Below, one piece after another: positions 52,031 through 61,225 of a DNA stretch of 64,000 nucleotides. Location: positions 43,304 to 107,303 of the forward strand of contig NZ_CAUCSQ010000013.1 of assembly GCF_958445495.1 (NCBI RefSeq). The letters run 5' to 3'. Position 1 is the first letter of the stretch. Each line of letters begins with the position of its first letter. Both the position numbers and the translations under genes were made by a program. Below the pieces are notes generated by a model. It did not search any database, was not told where the DNA came from, and worked only from the letters and a program-made list of their open reading frames with translations. Source of the DNA: an uncultured Bacteroides sp. GTDB taxonomy: Bacteria > Bacteroidota > Bacteroidia > Bacteroidales > Bacteroidaceae.

Positions 52031-53317
52031 TCATTTCTTAGTCATATAAAAATAACCGGCAAACTGATACTCTCCCCATCCTTTATAAGCACCGACATAA
52101 CTGGTTCCTTTCATCTCCCATAATATCAGCGAATTAGCTTCGTGGTCTCCCCAAACTCCATTGTCTACCCAACTAACTCTAAGATTCGGAGAGCCGGCCT
52201 GCTTACTGCTGACCATTCCAATCGTACTATTCGCAAACAATGTCCCTGTATTCGCATCCCATGCGCACAGCCACACGGCATTCCCGTTAGGAAGCGAGCT
52301 AACCGATTGGGAAAGAAGCTGGAGCGTCCCGGTATTTACATCATACTGCAAAGTCACGTCAAAATGAGAGTTAAAACCTTCCATCAAAATAACCTGGTTC
52401 TTTACCGACTCCACTAAATTGACCTCCACCGCATTTCCGGAATAAGAAAGCATCCATTTGCCCAGGAATTCCTCAAATCTGATATAACTGTCCGGCAACG
52501 GATTCGCTGTCAGCACCACATCCTCCGCATTTGCATCAACGCAAGTCATAGTTTTGGCCGTATTATCCCATACAAAGTTCTCCATCGTTTTTCCGATAAC
52601 CGTAACCGGACTATACAGTTTCATCCCTTCCGGTGTAATCACAAACGGGGCGGCAATCTCCTTGCCTCCGTCCGGCGTGAAAACCAACTTATGGTCGGTA
52701 AGCTTGACCGTCAAGTCCTGCCCGCCGATATTCGTACGGTAACTGATAGTAAACATCTCCTGTCCAATCGATATAACCTTTTCCAGATATTCCTCTCCCG
52801 GAACATCAAGGCGTGTCATACGTATCAGATTCTTCGTCTTTTTCCCTTTCAAAAGCACCGTATTGTCAGTCGCCTCCTGAAAAACAAACTCATAATCGCC
52901 TTCAAATCCCTTGCCGATACCGGCTCCCCCGGCATTGTCCGGGTCAGAAAAATAGTGCAGAATCTGATTATAAGTATCAAAATTCAGCGTAGGACCCATA
53001 TCAGACTTCAAGGAATACAGACTTGTCGCCGTCTCGGTAGGGCTTCCGGTAATTTCCGACGACATCGTGACTTTATCCTCATCAAATTTCATAATGATGA
53101 CATATCCCCCATACTCCTGAATATCGGAAGGATAATATTCCATTACCCAGCCATTCGCAGAACCGCAAAGCAATTCGCGGTACTCTATCAATGCCCGATT
53201 AATCCGTTCCGACGCTGAAGCGTCGAATACATCGTCCACCTCTTGCACGCAAGACTGGCATAATCCCGCCAACAAACACAATACACCAATTATAATCTTA
53301 TTTTTCATACGATTCAT
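52031..53317 (-). CDS. DUF4302 lipoprotein
   Basis: The 428-residue protein opens MNRMKNKIIIGVLCLLAGLCQSCVQEVDDVFDASASERINRAL. The lipobox is CQSC, and the VFDxSASERI-N-ALxEYRELL start is diagnostic of DUF4302. GWVMEYYP, then GGYVIIMKFDEDKVTMSSE, also fit this family, which occurs with SusC/SusD and zinc metallohydrolase genes in Bacteroidetes. Function is unknown; a surface-exposed accessory role is likely from its position. An internal start, MKNK, lies three codons in. Confidence 0.88.
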   Translation of the reverse strand: MNRMKNKIIIGVLCLLAGLCQSCVQEVDDVFDASASERINRALIEYRELLCGSANGWVMEYYPSDIQEYGGYVIIMKFDEDKVTMSSEITGSPTETATSLYSLKSDMGPTLNFDTYNQILHYFSDPDNAGGAGIGKGFEGDYEFVFQEATDNTVLLKGKKTKNLIRMTRLDVPGEEYLEKVISIGQEMFTISYRTNIGGQDLTVKLTDHKLVFTPDGGKEIAAPFVITPEGMKLYSPVTVIGKTMENFVWDNTAKTMTCVDANAEDVVLTANPLPDSYIRFEEFLGKWMLSYSGNAVEVNLVESVKNQVILMEGFNSHFDVTLQYDVNTGTLQLLSQSVSSLPNGNAVWLCAWDANTGTLFANSTIGMVSSKQAGSPNLRVSWVDNGVWGDHEANSLILWEMKGTSYVGAYKGWGEYQFAGYFYMTKK

Positions 53318-53335
53318 TTTTAATTGTTGAAACCT

Positions 53336-54220
53336 TTAATGAGTCAAATCCTCCAAATCCATATCTTGAAGTTCTTCACCGCGGCGATTAATAATCTCAC
53401 GCAACTCATCAATATCGATATTATAATTCTCCTTCATATACTTCTTTACAATATCAATTTTCTGCAGGATAATGCTCCAACCCTCTTCTCCGGCACCTTC
53501 CTCCAATGCTTCCCATTCGGCATCCGTCCACGTCAGGTAACGCGCGGTAACTTCCGCTATATCCTCTCCCGGCTCGCTGCTCGCATAATTAGTGACAAAT
53601 CCGAACGGAGCATATTCCGCCATCGTCTTCCTGTTAGACCATCCGGTCGGAGAATAATGCCCCTCACTAAGCGTATTGTACTCTACCGGATAATCAATAC
53701 TTTGATGCAGGATATGGGCAAACTCATGATGCATAGTACCGAAATAATAATTGTTCAGTTCAGGGACATTAGTAGGGTCCAACCAGTTACCCAGATACAA
53801 AGTAACCTTCAATCCCCCTTCTGCAGTTCCTAACGTAAATGTCCCCTTATTCCAGGCAGCCGACCCGACCAGATGAATGACTTTCGGCGCATATTTACGG
53901 GTAAAATCGATTCCGCCGGCTTCGTCATAAGCCTCAAACCACATGTGCTTCACTATCTTGGCAAGCTTCACGCTCAAATGATAATCGGCCGGCACCAGAT
54001 TATATGACAAGTCCGATTCTATATCCTCCATCCGGTACTTGAAATCGACATTATACGGATAAAGATAATTCCTGTCCAGCCAATAGTCAAACTCATTCTT
54101 CTCCATCTCCACGCCGTCGTCAAAGATACTCTTACTATCCAGCTCATCTTCCTGGCATGAAACGGTGCAGAAAGCCACCAGCAGGAACAACCAATAACAA
54201 GCATATTTACAGTGTATCAT
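53336..54220 (-). CDS. Substrate-import-associated zinc metallohydrolase lipoprotein
   Basis: The 294-residue lipoprotein (MIHCKYACYWLFLLVAFCTVSCQED, lipobox VSC22) has a zincin site: HHEFAHILHQ with H165, E166 and H169 in the HExxH. A downstream GEDIAEVTARYL segment could carry the third ligand. It matches the family annotated as putative zinc-binding metallopeptidase or substrate-import-associated zinc metallohydrolase, found beside SusD and DUF4302. It is anchored in the envelope and may clip a peptide or protein ligand before import. Its start is 44 bases after the susD stop. Confidence 0.9.
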   Translation of the reverse strand: MIHCKYACYWLFLLVAFCTVSCQEDELDSKSIFDDGVEMEKNEFDYWLDRNYLYPYNVDFKYRMEDIESDLSYNLVPADYHLSVKLAKIVKHMWFEAYDEAGGIDFTRKYAPKVIHLVGSAAWNKGTFTLGTAEGGLKVTLYLGNWLDPTNVPELNNYYFGTMHHEFAHILHQSIDYPVEYNTLSEGHYSPTGWSNRKTMAEYAPFGFVTNYASSEPGEDIAEVTARYLTWTDAEWEALEEGAGEEGWSIILQKIDIVKKYMKENYNIDIDELREIINRRGEELQDMDLEDLTH

Positions 54221-54264
54221 AATTCTTTGTTTTTATCGTTAATATCTATTTTACCAATCTCCCG

Positions 54265-55779
54265 TTATCTCGGATTAGGCGTCATCTCGCCGGGCGCCGC
54301 CAATACATCCACAGGTATCTGGACAGCCTTACGCAAGTCATAAGGTTTCAACGTCATCGTTTCACCGTGATAAACCGCATGTTGTATCTCAATGCCGAAA
54401 CGCTTGATATCCTGCCAACGTATGCCTTCCCCAAGCCCCTCCACACGGCGGGCGTGAAGAACCGCCTGGAGCATATTGGTTTGCATTCCCGCTTCAATCC
54501 CGAATTTAGGATTCAAAGGCTTGCAGATAGTCGCAGTATTGCCGGCAGCATAAAAATCATTGATTTGTTGTGCGGAAGCAGCCGAAGCCCCCTTGATAAC
54601 GTACCAATAAGAAAGGTCGGCAGCGGCAAGGTCATATTCGTGTTTCATTATATAAGCTTCAGCACGGCACAACAAAGCTTCGTCGGTGGTAAAGGCGGGA
54701 AGTACCACATGCGGTTGCCCGGTTTGCGCTATCTGGTCGGTAATTTCAAAGATTTCCACCATTTTGGGAATATACAACATCTGGTCATTACCGAATATCG
54801 TACTGTACACTTGCAAGCTCCCTCCGGGAAACTCAGACCAGAACAATTCCTGGGATGCAATCTGGCGCGTCGTCCCATAACGTTCATTGAGCGAGCGGCC
54901 GAACATCGACCTATTAGCGATAAGCAGCAGATTCGCCGGTTCGTCATCATTGATATAACCATACGTCCACTCTTTCGGAGTCGTAAACTTGGTATAACCG
55001 TTCAAATCCCTCAATACCGTAGCCGGATTAGAACCGACAGCTTCCGTAGCATACGCAATCACCTTATCGAAATCCTTGCCGTAATACAGATTGAAACGCG
55101 CAGCAAAAGCATAAGCCGCCTTCTTATTAAAATGATATATCTGGACATCATGCTCCGCCCCGTCAATAATAGGCAAAGCTTCTTCAATGTCGCTGTCAAT
55201 CTTCTCATACACCTGTGCAAGCGTCCCCCGTTCATAAACGACACCCACCTGTTTTTCAGGAGACGTTATGTAAGGAATCCCCAAATCGGTATCGGCAGAG
55301 GTCTCGCTATACGCCATACAAAACGTATTCGCCAGTATGAAATGACAATATGCGCGGCACAGTAAAGCTTCCCCCTTATAACCAAGGCAATCCTCCGGCG
55401 TACCCAGTTTCTCAATATCCTCCAAAACCTGGTTGGCTGTGGCTATCGCTTTATAACAAGCATCCCACACCTCCTGCGGAGAATCCCAATCGGTTTCCAC
55501 AGGGTCCTCCCAATAATACGCTTCTGCGACCAGATTCATCGGACTACCGTAAATATCACCGTTGTCCGTATAATTATCCGACATATATTCCGCTATAATC
55601 ATAGGATGTAAAGTAGGATAAGCCGACACCAGCAAATCACGGACTTTAGTAGCATTCGTTATTTCAGTACGTTGGTCCGGCATCGTATCCAGAAAGCTGC
55701 ACGACATTACGGCGCCTGTCAACACGATTAAAAGAAACAGTCTAATTAATCTTTTCATATTCATAATCTTTTTCTCCAT
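54265..55779 (-). CDS. SusD/RagB-family nutrient-binding lipoprotein
   Basis: The 504-residue lipoprotein's likely true start is the internal MKRLIRLFLLIVLTGAVMSC (lipobox VMSC), with MEKKIMN preceding it in frame. It then reads SFLDTMPDQRTEI, the usual CSFLDxxP opening of SusD. Helical TPR-like SusD blocks follow (LLCRAYCHFILANTFCMAYS, EALLCRAEAYIMKHEYDLAAADLSYW), with RRVEGLGEGIRWQDIKRFG near the end. It follows the large susC fragment by only 3 bases and depends on the same invertible promoter, so it should be silent in the orientation sequenced here. Confidence 0.94.
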   Translation of the reverse strand: MEKKIMNMKRLIRLFLLIVLTGAVMSCSFLDTMPDQRTEITNATKVRDLLVSAYPTLHPMIIAEYMSDNYTDNGDIYGSPMNLVAEAYYWEDPVETDWDSPQEVWDACYKAIATANQVLEDIEKLGTPEDCLGYKGEALLCRAYCHFILANTFCMAYSETSADTDLGIPYITSPEKQVGVVYERGTLAQVYEKIDSDIEEALPIIDGAEHDVQIYHFNKKAAYAFAARFNLYYGKDFDKVIAYATEAVGSNPATVLRDLNGYTKFTTPKEWTYGYINDDEPANLLLIANRSMFGRSLNERYGTTRQIASQELFWSEFPGGSLQVYSTIFGNDQMLYIPKMVEIFEITDQIAQTGQPHVVLPAFTTDEALLCRAEAYIMKHEYDLAAADLSYWYVIKGASAASAQQINDFYAAGNTATICKPLNPKFGIEAGMQTNMLQAVLHARRVEGLGEGIRWQDIKRFGIEIQHAVYHGETMTLKPYDLRKAVQIPVDVLAAPGEMTPNPR

Positions 55780-55782
55780 TAG

Positions 55783-58700
55783 TTAAAAACCTGCTCTTAA
55801 AGTAAATGTAAACTGCTGGGGCACAGGTGCAGAAACACCTCCCGCACGGAAAAATTCCGGGTCCTGCCCGTTCAGTTTGGAATCCGCATAGATAAGGAAC
55901 AGATTAGTTGCCTGAACCTTTAACGAAAGACTGCTAATCAATTTCAGATTAGCCAGCATTGACTTGGGAAAATCATAATTCAAAGAAATCTCTTTCATAC
56001 GAATAAACCCGCCGTCTGCAATCCGCACCGTTGAATAATTGTAAGCGTTATAAGCCAAATTCAGATTACTATATTTCTTATCGTCACGTACGCTCGGTAT
56101 AACAGGTATCGTAGCTATTTTTTCATCTCCCGGCATAACCCAACGATTCCTCAAATCTTTCGGATTCGCATCAAGGTCAGTATATTTTTTCTTGAATGTA
56201 GGGTCAAGACGCAATTTGTTTCCCGCCGAATAAGTAATAAATACGTTTAAACGGAAATTCTTATACGTGAACGTATTTCCAAAACTTCCGGTAATATTCG
56301 GATCTTCCGGTCCCTCATATTTCAGGAAATCAATATTCTCAATCTGCTGGAAATTAATATCCTTATAATTCTTTTTGGTAATCAACTGGTTGTCCGCCCA
56401 GCGAAACATCGGGAATCCGTCTTCATCCAAGCCCTCAAAAGGAATGGAGAAGAGTGCTCCCCAGGCATAGCCCTCCTTCTGCCCGCCGCTGTTCGAACGT
56501 ACAAGGTCAAAAACATTCGTTCTGGACTTTAAGTCGGTAATTTCAGTCTTGCTGTAACCGAAGATAAAATCCGTAGTCCATTGAAAATTCTTAGTCACCA
56601 CATTGCGCGTCGACAGAGAGACTTCCACCCCGTGAGACTCCATAGAAGCCATATTAGCCTTACGGCGTGTCTCGCCTCCTACCCCTTGAGTCAGAATATC
56701 GCCAATCAAATCGTAATTATTACGTTTATACCAGGCAAGCTCAAGATTAATCCGATTGTCGAGGAACCCCATATCCGCGCCGATATTCAATTCATGCTTT
56801 TTCTCATAAGTCAAATCACTGTTTTCCAGTTCCACAATCTGCAGGCCGGATTCCCCCTGCGAAGCAAAAGGCCGCCACGGAGTAAAACTATTGATATTGA
56901 CCCTGGAGTTAGTGACATCCGTAGGACCGGCATCCCCCGTCAAGCTGTATGAGGCGCGGAATGTAAGGTGAGAGAGGACATTTCTCATCGATTCAAAAAA
57001 GTTCTCCTCGTGCACATTCCATGCGCCGCCGACATTCCACGTAGGCAACCAACGCGCCGAACGCGCTTTTCCCAACCGGTTGGTCCCTTCATAACGGATA
57101 GTCCCGTTCAAACTATAACGTCCCTTATAAGAGTAAGTTGCAGTTGCAAAATAAGCGAGCATGCGCCTCCGGGTATTGGTAAGCGAATAATAATCGGAAT
57201 TCGACTCGCGCATTTTCTTAAAAGCATAATAATCAAAATAAGGAATTTCCCCGTTATCGTACTGCATTCCCCAACCTTGGAAAGAATTGTTCGAGCGGTC
57301 TTGCGCATTAGCTTCCATACCGGCATAAACATTAATCAGGTGAACCCCGTTAAAATCTTTATTCCAGGTCACATCAGCACGAAAATCATAACTATACATC
57401 CGATAATCCGTCTTATTATAAAATCCGCCTTTAGGCAGAACGCTAAACGGTAACGAATTCAATACGTCAGGGTCCGTATAAAGCCACGTATTAGCTTTCC
57501 GGATAGTTGCGTCATCCATAGCGCGATACGCTTCCGCCTGGTTGGAATTCTCACGAATCATATGTTCCTGCGATGAAGAATTATATTTCAAAGCTCCCAT
57601 CACTCCCACTTCCAGACCGCGAAAAATCTTCCATTTCAATTCCCCTTGAAATTTAAGGTCCACCACATTCAATGCGATATTGTTAGATTCCAATTCATTA
57701 AAGATATTGAAGTCAGCATAATTACGCTTATAATATTCGGTAGGCGACAATGTACGCGACGTATTTAACGCATAAGAATAGGGATTAATGTCAAAACCGC
57801 GAGAAACATTTCCCGATACGGCATCCAATGTCTGTCCAATCGTCCCCGGCGCTTTCTGCTTGCGATAAGCTCCCGTCGCCCTTACAGCCAGCGATAATTT
57901 GTTGGAAATATTGTAAGTAGTATTCATGTTGGCCGTAAAACGTTGCACTTCCGTCTGCTTCATCCAACCCGGGTCAGTCATCGCACTCACTGAAATGTAA
58001 GAAGTAGACTTTTCCGTCCCGCCGGAGAAGCTGACAGAGTGATTCATCATCAAAGCATTGCTGAACAGAATATCAAACCAATCCGTATTACGGAATTCCG
58101 CCTCACGCAGATATGCGTTACGGGACGCCTTATTGTTGAGCAATGCATACATTCCCGTCACGGGGTCATACGTATTGAGCAATTCATACATCTTACCGTA
58201 CACACCGCTATTAGCAGCCCTGTAAGTACTGGCAAAATTAAGCCACCCCTTATTTTGCAGCTCCTTATAAACCCCCATCTGGTCTTGAGAATTCATAATA
58301 TTGAAGTTACGGTAATGCGGTTTCATACGAGTGGTAAATTCGCCGGTATAACTCAACCGGTTAGTCCCCACCTTTCCTTTTTTCGTAGTTACCACAATCA
58401 CGCCCGCCATTGCGCGCGCGCCGTAAATAGACGTCGCCGAACCATCCTTCAAAATCTGGAAGCTTTCGATATCATCCGCATTCAGGCCGGCAATAGCGGA
58501 ACTAATCAGCGTTGTCGCATCTCCCGAAGACAAATCATTGGCGCCTATATCAATCACATCGTCCATGATAACCCCGTCCACTACCCACAACGGTTTGGAA
58601 TTACCGTAAATCGACGTTGCTCCGCGTACCCGGATTTTAGGCGCCGTACCAAACGTACCCGATACATTCTGTACAGACACACCTGCCGAACGTCCCTCCA

Positions 58701-58911
58701 AACCGCGGCTAATGTCTGCCAAACCGTCCAGCTTTACTTCTGCTGCCGTCAACCTGTCCGAAGCACCGGTAAAAAGCCGCTTATCAACTTTCGTCATACC
58801 TGTCACAACCACTTCCTCCAGCACCTCCGAATCCGATACCATCGACACCTTCATAATACCTGATTTGATGGCAACCTCCTGCGTCTTCATTCCGATGAAG
58901 CTAATTTTCAA
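55783..58911 (-). pseudogene. susC 3' part, disconnected by DNA inversion (phase OFF)
   Basis: This frame encodes the last 1042 residues of a SusC/RagA TonB-dependent transporter. It covers the end of the CarboxypepD-like domain (KISFIGMKTQEVAI), LEEVVVTG, the plug (AGVIVVTTKKG) and the barrel ending FTFTLRAGF. It lacks signal peptide, promoter and ATG; the first available codon at the boundary is TTG at 58911, inside the 17-bp repeat. The missing 73 N-terminal codons are on the plus strand at 59432-59650. If the segment between the repeats is inverted, ARTL-KISFIG becomes one continuous 1115-codon frame. This is a reversibly silenced gene, not a dead one. Confidence 0.93.
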
Positions 58912-58927
58912 AGTTCTAGCAGAACTT
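58911..58927. repeat. Inversion site, left (IRL)
   Basis: AAGTTCTAGCAGAACTT is the exact reverse complement of the right copy at 59635-59651. Each copy is itself a near-palindrome with 7-bp arms around a three-base core, the usual architecture of a tyrosine-recombinase crossover site. Flanking bases do not match, so the identity is limited to 17 bp. Confidence 0.93.
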
Positions 58928-59342
58928 AATATTAAATGTCATTAGTTTTACATCTCCGAAAACAATTATAAACATTTATTCTTGCCCCCTAGCCAGTAGG
59001 ATATTGCATGATATTCCCTTCCTGGCAACACCCTGAAACATTGAAATTATCGTAATATAATCCGAAGAACAGCAAGCCACCCGAATAAATATGACAGCTT
59101 TTTATTTTCGTTCACGCATTAAATAGAAATTAAGTTTTTAAAAGAATGCAAATTTTCAATATTATTAAACCGCATATCTTCATGAGCCGCGATAAACAGA
59201 GGTTTAAAATACTATCATATAACCCCGATAATATGACAATATATTATTTATACTTTGAAAAATCATCCATTCATTTACCTATTTCATCGCATAGCTTTCT
59301 ATTTTAACTTGCAATTAATTTCCTATTTTTTTCTGTTTTTAT

Positions 59343-59372
59343 TTTGTTTTTAATAAATAGTGCTTATTTTTG
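59343..59372 (+). promoter_or_regulatory. Invertible promoter of the susC locus
   Basis: TTTG (59343-59346) and TATTTTTG (59365-59372) match the Bacteroides -33 and -7 elements with 18 bases between them, the best promoter in the window. It lies inside the invertible segment, 59 bases before the ATG at 59432, and currently points to the right. Confidence 0.85.
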
Positions 59373-59431
59373 TAAAAAACAAATGGCTGCAAAATTAACA
59401 ACTATTATATTAACCAAATATTAGGGAGCGT

Positions 59432-59653
59432 ATGAAAAGAAGATTTGTGTTGTTATTGACCTGTTTATTGACAGGAATCAGTCTGGCAATTGCCCAAACA
59501 CCTAAAAAAGTTACCGGTGTTGTCATTTCAGAAGAAGACAACCAACCTGTTGTGGGGGCGTCTGTATTAGTGAAAGGTACATCCATAGGGACAACTACAG
59601 ATTTGGACGGAAGGTTTACCATTGAAAATGTACCAAGTTCTGCTAGAACTTAA
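59432..59653 (+). pseudogene. susC 5' part (signal peptide and start of CarboxypepD domain), inverted
   Basis: The 73-codon frame starts MKRRFVLLLTCLLTGISLAIAQ, a cleavable signal peptide. It continues KKVTGVVISEEDNQPVVGASVLVKG and TTDLDGRFTIENVPSSART, the opening of the CarboxypepD-like domain of a SusC protein without an STN domain. It ends at TAA 59651-59653, directly at the edge of the right inverted repeat. On its own it can give only a short exported fragment. Its continuation is the minus-strand fragment ending at 58911. Confidence 0.93.
59635..59651. repeat. Inversion site, right (IRR)
   Basis: AAGTTCTGCTAGAACTT is the exact reverse complement of the left copy at 58911-58927. It codes for SSART at the end of the 5' susC fragment, and in the ON orientation it stays in frame with the rest of susC. 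Confidence 0.93.
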
Positions 59654-59748
59654 TCACCCCTCCCACAGCAGCACATCCCATCCATCATGCAATAAATCTC
59701 ATCAATCAGAGAATATTATCAAGCGTTTATTTCTACTAAAAAATAAAG

Positions 59749-59781
59749 GGAATCCCCATATATAACTACAGGAATCCCCAT
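59749..59781. repeat. Direct repeat downstream of the DUF4861 gene
   Basis: GGAATCCCCAT occurs at 59749-59759 and 59771-59781, between the invertible segment and the DUF4861 stop. On the minus strand the far copy is followed by a T-rich run. It may form a transcription end for the DUF4861 gene, but no clean hairpin is seen. Confidence 0.4.
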
Positions 59782-59813
59782 TTTTCTCCATATTTCAGAC
59801 CTTAAAATAGCTA

Positions 59814-61055
59814 CTAATATGCTACCGTCAAAGGAGCACGTAATTTTTGTGCATATTCAGACATATATTTATTCCATACATCCACCGTCTTGATAGCAGC
59901 CTTATCCCATGCAAAACCCCAATAGTAAGTATATTCAGAACCCGGTTCATATTCACTGACAGCCAGCACGTGGCCGTCAGCCCCGCCGCGTTCCTTCTTC
60001 TCCTTCTCAGAGAAAAGCACCACCTTCGCATCCTTCACTTGTGCAGGAAATGCGGCGCCGACGAATATCTTTCCATTTCCTCCACTCCGGTCCGTCGTAG
60101 GGTCCACGTAAGTTATATAGCCGTTTGCAGCATCCGCAGCAACCTTTCCGTCCGGTTCACGAAGGACGATTCCGGTAGTTACAGGCATCGTCTCCTTCAA
60201 GTTAGTATATGAAATCACCGTTTTATTCAGATACGAACCGGCATCCAACGTGATGACACGTGTTTCCACGACATTAGAATCCCCACGTACCGTCAACGGG
60301 TTAAATTCCAGTTTCACGGTGAAACGCAACGGGCCATTATCAAGGATTTCCTGCGTACGATAGCAATAAGGATAAATAATCGTATCGCCCGCCATCAAAG
60401 CAGCCGTACCAGCACCGAGCGTAGGCCCCACGGCATAACAATCCATCCCGTAACCGTGGTCAATGTGATAAGAAATAGCATTCTGCAACTCGGCAGCCGC
60501 CTTAGGGTCCGTCTTTCTCAATTCAGCAATCCGGGCCCGCTTTTCCTTATTCAACTCTTCGGCATACATGCCTTCAAGTACCGGCTCCGAAGTATTATAC
60601 TTCGTAAAAAGGTCATAGCCAAACCCCCGTTCCCCTCTTGCCTGCAAAGCAGGACCGTAAGCGCGATAACCGCCAAGGTCGTTTTCCCAAGCAACATCAT
60701 CCAGGCGTTCCGGATAATATTTTCCGCACGCAATGACATCAAAAGGCTCCGGCGTACCCGGCTGAATCGTATAAGTAGCCGTACCGTTCGCTTTTACGGT
60801 AACGGGAAAAACCATCTTCTCATCATACGTCACCTGATACGGCACTTGTTGTCCGTCTACGTCAAGCACTACGACTTGTGCCGTATCCGCCAGTTTCAGT
60901 CTGGCGGCCACATCACCCATCGGCACTTCAACAATCTCCCCCACGCGCTCCAAAGCCAGAGGATTAGTCACCGTAACCGTCATTGACTGCTTACCGTCGG
61001 TACAGGAAGCAAAACCTGCCAGGAAGGCAGCAAACAGAATAAATATCTTTTTCAT
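59814..61055 (-). CDS. DUF4861 lipoprotein of uronate catabolism loci
   Basis: The 413-residue protein opens MKKIFILFAAFLAGFASCTDGKQ (lipobox FASC). Its DUF4861 blocks are ERVGEIVEVPMGDV, the central GGYRAYGPALQARGERGFGYDLFTKY, ISYHIDHGYGMDCYAVGPTLGAG and the C-terminal YYWGFAWDKAAI. DUF4861 genes are regularly found with kduI and kduD in pectin or uronate loci; a polysaccharide-lyase or binding-related role is suspected but unproven. A strong hairpin separates it from kduD, so expression may be attenuated relative to the first two genes. Its 3' end faces the invertible susC promoter. Confidence 0.85.
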   Translation of the reverse strand: MKKIFILFAAFLAGFASCTDGKQSMTVTVTNPLALERVGEIVEVPMGDVAARLKLADTAQVVVLDVDGQQVPYQVTYDEKMVFPVTVKANGTATYTIQPGTPEPFDVIACGKYYPERLDDVAWENDLGGYRAYGPALQARGERGFGYDLFTKYNTSEPVLEGMYAEELNKEKRARIAELRKTDPKAAAELQNAISYHIDHGYGMDCYAVGPTLGAGTAALMAGDTIIYPYCYRTQEILDNGPLRFTVKLEFNPLTVRGDSNVVETRVITLDAGSYLNKTVISYTNLKETMPVTTGIVLREPDGKVAADAANGYITYVDPTTDRSGGNGKIFVGAAFPAQVKDAKVVLFSEKEKKERGGADGHVLAVSEYEPGSEYTYYWGFAWDKAAIKTVDVWNKYMSEYAQKLRAPLTVAY

Positions 61056-61150
61056 GATTGATTTATATTTGAATCTATACAGAATAAGAAACAGAGTCCC
61101 CTTTTTTCAAGATTCTCCATTTCCCGTCTCCAACATAAAGTACACTGAAT

Positions 61151-61203
61151 AAAAATAAGGTGACAGATGAAAAGAGTATTCTCTTTACCATTCTATCACC
61201 TTA
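61151..61203 (-). terminator. Terminator/attenuator after kduD
   Basis: TAAGGTGA (61156-61163) and TCACCTTA (61196-61203) enclose further AAAGAG/CTCTTT pairing. On the minus strand the stem is followed by TTATTTTTATTC. It lies between kduD and the DUF4861 gene. Confidence 0.75.
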
Positions 61204-61225
61204 CCGGATAACCGTTTACCCTACA

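Larger units (their letters stand above)
58911..59651. mobile_element. Invertible DNA segment (741 bp) controlling susC
   Basis: The segment is bounded by 17-bp inverted repeats and contains a Bacteroides promoter, the start codon, signal peptide and first 73 codons of susC, all facing right. It also has about 400 AT-rich bases without a gene, including a GCCAG/CTGGC hairpin at 58992-59026. In the sequenced orientation transcription is directed away from the susC body. Phase-variable SusC/SusD loci switched by trans-acting tyrosine recombinases are known in Bacteroides fragilis; no recombinase gene lies in this window. Confidence 0.9.

Noticed and set aside
54367..55365. Plus-strand 332-codon frame
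   Set aside because: It is an antisense shadow of susD; the susD frame has clear family motifs and a lipoprotein signal.
55783..58911. Treating the large susC frame as a complete 1042-residue gene with a TTG start
   Set aside because: The TTG lies in the inversion repeat, there is no signal peptide, and the true N-terminus is found intact on the other strand.
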